A stretch of 11,821 nt of DNA from an uncultured Caldimicrobium sp. (GTDB taxonomy: Bacteria; Desulfobacterota; Thermodesulfobacteria; Thermodesulfobacteriales; Thermodesulfobacteriaceae), in the NCBI GenBank assembly GCA_938091475.1, contig CALLJI010000213.1:1-11821 (forward strand), read 5' to 3'. The position numbers and the translations under genes are program-made. Within the stretch, counting starts at the first letter, position 1. Each line of letters starts with the position of its first letter. Below, in pieces: positions 5,057-11,821 of this stretch. The notes under the pieces were generated by a model. That model made no database searches. It was not told where the DNA came from and saw only the letters and a list, made by a program, of their open reading frames with translations.

Positions 5057-5703
5057 TCCTCTTTGATGCGATGAATAATCTTTTCAAGGTATGGAAGGTC
5101 TTCTATTGGACAAAGACCAATTAAAGGACTTCCTGCTTGCACTAATTCAAAGGGTTTAAAATAAATTTGATAAAGGATAAATTCTCCCGGCTCCTTTAAA
5201 TAAATGGGGGTCTCTCTTTTCATAAAGGTCATTATGAGCAATTCGTCTCCTTCTTTAATTTTTGTTCTTCCCATGCCTTTTTGTTCTAATTTTTTGACTA
5301 ATTCTTGACTAAGTATATAACGCGCAGTCTCTGGTGCTCTAACAACTAAAAGGGAGGAGAGTAAAATTTCTGAGATAATTTCTTCTTGAGTTAGGGGATG
5401 TTTTATTTCTAAAACTGTTTCACCAGCTTCCACAAATTTTTTTAATAAATCCATTCTTAAGTTTTGCACTGTGCCAAAATGGGAAGAGCGAATGATTTTA
5501 GGGTTTTTTTCTCTTTCTAAAACAAAAAGAGGTGTCCCTGGTTTTTCTAACCATTCACCAGTTGGCCCTGCCACATAATCACCCTCTTTGACTTTAAACT
5601 CTACTAAGTATCCTGTATGAGGTGTAACTACAGGATAGGTTTTATAAGGATTAGCTTTAAATTTTTGTAAGAGCTGAGTAAGCTCTTGGAAATTAATTTT
5701 CAT
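5044..5703 (-). CDS. Biotin carboxyl carrier-like protein with two tandem biotinyl/lipoyl-like domains
   Basis: 219 residues. Two hammerhead-like repeats are visible. Domain 1 (about 24-101) has VVTPHTGYLVEFKVKEGDYV, a central EREKNPKIIRS that aligns with EAMKMMNEIRA of classical BCCP (K66 at the acceptor position), then GTV and VEAGETVLEI. Domain 2 (about 119-197) has VRAPETARYIL, an insertion, IKEGDELL, the turn FMKRETPI (K162; classical AMKMETPI) and VQAGSPLIGL. Domain 2 is the better biotin-acceptor candidate because MK is kept, though the following Met is Arg. The protein lacks the long Ala/Pro linker of E. coli AccB. It starts at ATG 5703 behind TAGGT, 5 nt after the carboxyltransferase stop, and overlaps birA. 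Carrier function is inferred from the fold pattern and the four enzyme neighbours. Whether one, both or neither lysine is biotinylated is unknown. Confidence 0.75.
   Translation of the reverse strand: MKINFQELTQLLQKFKANPYKTYPVVTPHTGYLVEFKVKEGDYVAGPTGEWLEKPGTPLFVLEREKNPKIIRSSHFGTVQNLRMDLLKKFVEAGETVLEIKHPLTQEEIISEILLSSLLVVRAPETARYILSQELVKKLEQKGMGRTKIKEGDELLIMTFMKRETPIYLKEPGEFILYQIYFKPFELVQAGSPLIGLCPIEDLPYLEKIIHRIKEEWSS
5056..5060 (-). promoter_or_regulatory. Ribosome binding site abutting the birA GTG start
   Basis: On the minus strand AGAGGA runs directly into GTG, leaving no spacer; AGGAG includes the G of the GTG. An in-frame ATA at 5047-5045 lies 8 nt downstream of AGGAG and overlaps the carrier stop codon as ATAA. 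No ATG, GTG or TTG start exists between the upstream in-frame stop and the conserved region except this GTG. The true start is therefore uncertain by three codons. Confidence 0.5.
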
Positions 5704-5708
5704 AGACT

Positions 5709-7925
5709 TTACCTATAATAGAGATTTGGCCCTCCCATAGTGAGCAAGGCAAAGAAGAGTTTTTTTCTTAGCTCTCTTCTATCCCAAATTCCCTGAATGT
5801 GTCCTCGCTTAAGGGCATTTTCTACACTATGATAATCAGGGGGAACAGCTTGACCGGTGGTTTCCAAAATTACCCTTGGACCAGCAAAGCCTAATCTTGT
5901 GGATTTTAAAGCAAATTTATAAGGCGCAGCACCGAGGAAACTCGCCACTGGCCCTGCATATGAATTGTTGTCAAAAATTACCATATACAGCCCACCGCTA
6001 TCAACATAATCTCTAACTGCCATAGTGCATCTTGGCATTTGCACTACTCCCATAGTGCCCTCGTGTATTCGAATTCCTCCTGTAGTATGAACAAGAGCTA
6101 TAAAGGGCCTTCGAGTAAGTTTAGCAAATTCAATGGCTCTGATAAATTTCTCTCCTTCCGCTACACCTACTGTGCCCTGTCTAAAATCAGAGACAAGCAT
6201 AACTGCTACCAAGGAAATCCCGCCAAGCTTTGCTTCAAAGGATAAAAGGGCTGAATTTAACCCTGTCTCTTTTCGTGCAATTCTTAATTTTTCAGCATAT
6301 CCTTCAAAATTAAGAGGATTTCCTGAGGAAAGGTCATCATTAAAGGTATTTACACTATCTTTGTCAAAAATATTATTTAAATACCACTTATATTCTAAAG
6401 GAAAGTGATAGCCACAAGTTGGGCAAACTCCACAAAACTCACCATATAAATCAGGCACCCAGAGATCCGGACAGCCATATTTGTCAGACTGAGGACAGGT
6501 TACAGTTTTATCTTGCAGAGCTAAGGGACTTACATATAACCCTGTGTCTTCCTCTATTTCTGTAAGGGTCTTTACCTTAGGTCTTGCCTTTTTGCCCACA
6601 ATAAGATTATAGACACTTTTAACAGGGTCTGAGACCGGTTTTATGATCAGAGAGGATTCACTGACTAATTCTTCCCAAAATTTTAAAAAGGTTCTTTGGC
6701 TTTTTTTCAATATGTTATATTTCATTTCATAGACAATTTTTTGACCAAACCTTGAGGTTTTTTCCGTGACACTTTTAAGTAATCCCTTAGATTCAAGTAG
6801 AGCCCATTGTGTCATTTTACGATATTTATTATATCTATTTTCAATCAAAATTTCCCTTTCATCTTCTGATAAGTTCCAGTTTACAAAGTACTTAAAGGAT
6901 TCTGTAGATTGTTTTGAGAGGGCATATCTTCTTAACATTTTAAGACTACGTGTCTGTAATACCACTTCGTCAGTTGCTTTTATTAGTTCATACTTAAGTC
7001 TTTTAAAGAACTCATAATCTTTTCTTCTTGCTCCTAAGGGTGGTTCTGGTATGATTTTATCTATGGTGCCTAATTCTAAGTTATCTTTAGCAGTGAGTTT
7101 AAGATTTTTAGCCATTTTTTCTACAATTTCTCTGGGTGGTCTTCCCTCTTTTAATTTTGCCTCTATAGCTGCTGCCCCTTCTGGGCTAATAACAGAGTAA
7201 TAACCTTTTTCAGCCATAAGCCTTATGTCAGTCAGTCCAATGGCTTCAGCCCCTCCTGAGCCCCCTTCAGAAATAAAAGAGACTGTAGGAACTTCTAATT
7301 TACTCATATAATAGAGATTCATAGCTATTTGTTGAGCTGCTCCAGGAGGATCTTCAATAGGATAAGCTCCTGGTGTAAAAATAAAGAAATGAATGGGAAT
7401 ACCCTCAGTTTCTGCCATTTTCATATATCTTAAGGCTTTTTCATTACCCCAAGGGGTTGCGCTCCCTCCTCTTCTGAATTCTTCTCCATGACCCTTTTCA
7501 TGACCAATTACCATTACTTGATGAAAAAATACTTCATCTCCAACCCTTCTGGAAAGTAAGGCTTTAGCACAAATCATAGCAGGATCAAGATTTAACTCCC
7601 CATCTCCCCCAAGTTCCATATAACTGTCATATACATTCTCTAAGATATCTATAAGGGTAAAACGCTGAGGATGTCTTGTAATCTTTACAATTTCATAAGG
7701 GGTTAGTGTTTCTTCAGCTTTCTTTAACCATTCTCGTAATTTTTCATTATATCTTTGCAAAAGTTTTTCTATGTCAGTTTCTTTATAATCGTAAAAATTT
7801 AAATACAGAGATTGCAACTCTTCCACAATCTTGCCAATTTCTAAAAAATCTTCTCCTTTAATCTCTCCTATATATTTGGCTAAGTCTATTAAATCTTTGA
7901 GTTCTTTGTGGAGTTCTATTAGCAT
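5709..7925 (-). CDS. Acetyl-CoA carboxylase carboxyltransferase, fused alpha-beta subunit
   Basis: 738 residues. It transfers the carboxyl group from carboxybiotin to acetyl-CoA. The N-terminal half (about 45-300) is AccA-like: TRHPQRFTLIDIL (83-95), GHEKG (141-145), TPGAYP (184-189), EGGSGGAEAIG (220-230) forming an oxyanion hole, and SVISPEG (244-250). Residues about 300-470 are a helical linker I cannot assign. The C-terminal half (about 470-738) is AccD-like: a Cys region (C477, C485, C498, C501, C504), TTGGIRIHEG (614-623), SYAGPVASFLG (655-665) and GFAGPRVILETT (679-690). C485-x15-C501-x2-C504 matches the spacing of the last three ligands of the AccD zinc ribbon; the first ligand position is Lys and C477 may substitute. 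The order alpha then beta is opposite to PccB and eukaryotic ACC. It starts at ATG 7925, 6 nt after accC, with no clear Shine-Dalgarno. Acetyl-CoA is the presumed substrate. Confidence 0.92.
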   Translation of the reverse strand: MLIELHKELKDLIDLAKYIGEIKGEDFLEIGKIVEELQSLYLNFYDYKETDIEKLLQRYNEKLREWLKKAEETLTPYEIVKITRHPQRFTLIDILENVYDSYMELGGDGELNLDPAMICAKALLSRRVGDEVFFHQVMVIGHEKGHGEEFRRGGSATPWGNEKALRYMKMAETEGIPIHFFIFTPGAYPIEDPPGAAQQIAMNLYYMSKLEVPTVSFISEGGSGGAEAIGLTDIRLMAEKGYYSVISPEGAAAIEAKLKEGRPPREIVEKMAKNLKLTAKDNLELGTIDKIIPEPPLGARRKDYEFFKRLKYELIKATDEVVLQTRSLKMLRRYALSKQSTESFKYFVNWNLSEDEREILIENRYNKYRKMTQWALLESKGLLKSVTEKTSRFGQKIVYEMKYNILKKSQRTFLKFWEELVSESSLIIKPVSDPVKSVYNLIVGKKARPKVKTLTEIEEDTGLYVSPLALQDKTVTCPQSDKYGCPDLWVPDLYGEFCGVCPTCGYHFPLEYKWYLNNIFDKDSVNTFNDDLSSGNPLNFEGYAEKLRIARKETGLNSALLSFEAKLGGISLVAVMLVSDFRQGTVGVAEGEKFIRAIEFAKLTRRPFIALVHTTGGIRIHEGTMGVVQMPRCTMAVRDYVDSGGLYMVIFDNNSYAGPVASFLGAAPYKFALKSTRLGFAGPRVILETTGQAVPPDYHSVENALKRGHIQGIWDRRELRKKLFFALLTMGGPNLYYR

Positions 7926-7931
7926 ATTAGA

Positions 7932-9323
7932 TTATGCTGGTAAAAATTGATAAACTTTTTTTAGATTTTCTTTAAGAAAATCAATGTTTGTTACCAAGGG
8001 TTCATTTTTAAAGGTATGACCTTCTATTTTCAATTCCGAGAGAAAAAGATGGCTTTTTTCTATAAGATCCTCAAAGTTTTCTCCATAAATTATGGCTAAG
8101 GCTAAATTAGGATCAAATTGCGTGGGAATAGTATATGGGCTATCCTGAGGAACATGAGTTCTTAGGGTAAGCCAAGAATGAGGCTTATAAGAAAAATGGG
8201 TGATAATTCCACTTAAAGGTGTAAAACCTTTTTTGGTATCTTCTGCAATTAATCTAAACTCTAAACTCATTCCTTTGAAGTGTATGTCTCTTTGAGTATA
8301 ACCTAATTTTTCACCAAAGGCAACACGTATCTGCTCTTTGATCAGATTAACGGGTTTGCCTTTGATAAAAGAAATTTTAGCTGAAATCTCATTTTCCACT
8401 TGAATACGAGTATTTACTTCCATTAAATAAAATTTACCCTCTGGAGTTATCAACCATTCAAAGGTGCCCACACTATCATACTGAAAGTGCTTAGCCAATT
8501 TTAAGGATTGCTCTATGATTTGGTTTTCTACTTCTTCTACCTCAAAGGCATAAGAGAAATTTTTACAAAAACCAGGGGCTAATTCAATGCGTTTTTGTTT
8601 ATAGGGGCTTTGGATGGTGCAATTCCTTGTTCCAAAGTGAACATATTCCCCTTCCTTGCTTCCCAGAATTTGAACTTCCAGATGCTGAAAAATGGGTATT
8701 TTTATTTCAATAATTACTCCTTCTTCACCAAAGAGTCTTTTAGCATAAGCTCTTATTTTTCTAAAAACTGGGCGAATCTCTTCTAAGTTTTTAACTTCTT
8801 CAATCCCCATTCCACCACCGCCTGCAACTGCCTTGACCAAAAAGGAGATGTTTTGGAAGCCCAATGCTGAAGCCTCCTCTAAAAGTTCCTCTGCCTTTAG
8901 TTCAGCTTCAATCTCATTATAGATAGGCTCAAGCGTGCCAGGGATGACAGGGATTCCAAGTTTATATGCCTCCTTCTTCATAAAAAGTTTATTTCCAAGA
9001 TCTCTAATGGCTTCCCAAGAGGGACCTATCCAAATAAGAGGTCTCTCTCTTTTTACGACCCGTCTTGCAAAACGATAGTTTTCAGAGAGAAAACCATAAC
9101 CAGGGTGTATGGCAGTACATTTTTCTTCATCTGCTACCGCCAGTATATCGTTTATGTCTCGGTAATCAGAAATGCGATATTTTTTCTTTGAAAGCCTCAC
9201 ATGTAGAGATTCTGCATCTTCTTTTGTATACACTGTTACATAATCTAAATTCAGAGCTTCACAAGCTTCCATAATACGCAATGCTATTTCTCCCCTGTTA
9301 GCAATTAGAACCTTGTCCTTCAT
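7932..9323 (-). CDS. accC: Biotin carboxylase subunit, divergent AccC
   Basis: 463 residues (E. coli AccC 449). It carboxylates carrier-bound biotin using ATP and bicarbonate. The N-terminal domain has VLIANRGEIALRI (5-17) and AIHPGYGFLSEN (71-82). The ATP-grasp region has KAVAGGGGMG (164-173), HLEVQIL (214-220), RNCTIQ (233-238), GTFEWL (286-291) and EVNTRIQVEN (302-311). Aligned by eye to E. coli, the metal and catalytic residues E289, E302, N304, R306, E310 and the enolate-stabilising Arg (R388) are kept. Unusual points: QVEHPVTE becomes QVENEISA with about five extra residues after it, QRRHQKV becomes QSPYKQKR with one insertion, the Arg of the glycine-rich lid is Met, and the usual YDxMxxKL is FDPNLALAI. 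It starts at ATG 9323, 14 nt after purA. An enzyme adapted to a divergent partner fits better than a dead copy. Confidence 0.9.
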   Translation of the reverse strand: MKDKVLIANRGEIALRIMEACEALNLDYVTVYTKEDAESLHVRLSKKKYRISDYRDINDILAVADEEKCTAIHPGYGFLSENYRFARRVVKRERPLIWIGPSWEAIRDLGNKLFMKKEAYKLGIPVIPGTLEPIYNEIEAELKAEELLEEASALGFQNISFLVKAVAGGGGMGIEEVKNLEEIRPVFRKIRAYAKRLFGEEGVIIEIKIPIFQHLEVQILGSKEGEYVHFGTRNCTIQSPYKQKRIELAPGFCKNFSYAFEVEEVENQIIEQSLKLAKHFQYDSVGTFEWLITPEGKFYLMEVNTRIQVENEISAKISFIKGKPVNLIKEQIRVAFGEKLGYTQRDIHFKGMSLEFRLIAEDTKKGFTPLSGIITHFSYKPHSWLTLRTHVPQDSPYTIPTQFDPNLALAIIYGENFEDLIEKSHLFLSELKIEGHTFKNEPLVTNIDFLKENLKKVYQFLPA

Positions 9324-9337
9324 AAAGTAGCTTGCCC

Positions 9338-11821
<2,484 letters not shown>

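Noticed and set aside
6039..6408. Plus-strand open frames inside the carboxyltransferase gene
   Set aside because: They are antisense shadows of a well-supported gene; composition is serine-rich with no motif.

Overview
The window suggests an AT-rich, probably thermophilic bacterium of the Thermodesulfobacteriota / sulfate-reducer type. This is inference: the proteins are rich in Lys, Glu and Ile, arginine is mostly AGA, and a fused acetyl-CoA carboxylase carboxyltransferase sits beside its own biotin carboxylase, carrier and ligase, an arrangement I associate with sulfate-reducing Desulfobacterota. No rRNA or species marker is present.

Layout. Positions 3-80 hold the last codons of an unidentified plus-strand gene. 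Positions 81-704 are gene-free and hold a decayed cluster of GC-rich palindromes plus a 26-bp direct repeat. A consensus-like promoter (705-732) then drives tRNA-Gly(GCC) at 751-827, followed without a visible terminator by an MBL-fold hydrolase of the UPF0173 family (842-1528) and a MobB-like GTPase (1534-2151). Converging on these and overlapping by 28 bp is a polytopic membrane protein with CxxCP / CxxxCP motifs and a double Fe-S cysteine region (2124-3497, minus). Positions 3498-4261 are gene-free and carry a better-preserved palindrome array (3654-4184).

From 4262 to the right edge everything is on the minus strand, in transcription order: aspS (5' end outside the window), a short gap with a promoter, purA, a divergent biotin carboxylase, a fused alpha-beta carboxyltransferase, a carrier with two biotinyl-like domains, and a BirA-type biotin ligase without a DNA-binding domain. 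Spacing between the last five genes is +14, +6, +5 and -13 nt, so they look like one translationally coupled operon. Together they would make malonyl-CoA: the ligase biotinylates the carrier, the carboxylase loads CO2 on it using ATP, and the carboxyltransferase passes it to acetyl-CoA. The substrate is inferred from family membership.

The most unusual material is (1) the palindrome arrays, whose units share a fixed asymmetric frame but carry a small set of interchangeable 4-bp inner stems with compensated arms; the two arrays, 3.3 kb apart, are colinear with an internal block present in only one; and (2) the divergent carboxylase set, with an alpha-beta fusion order opposite to PccB / eukaryotic ACC, a tandem-domain carrier with non-canonical acceptor motifs, and altered signatures in the carboxylase and ligase.
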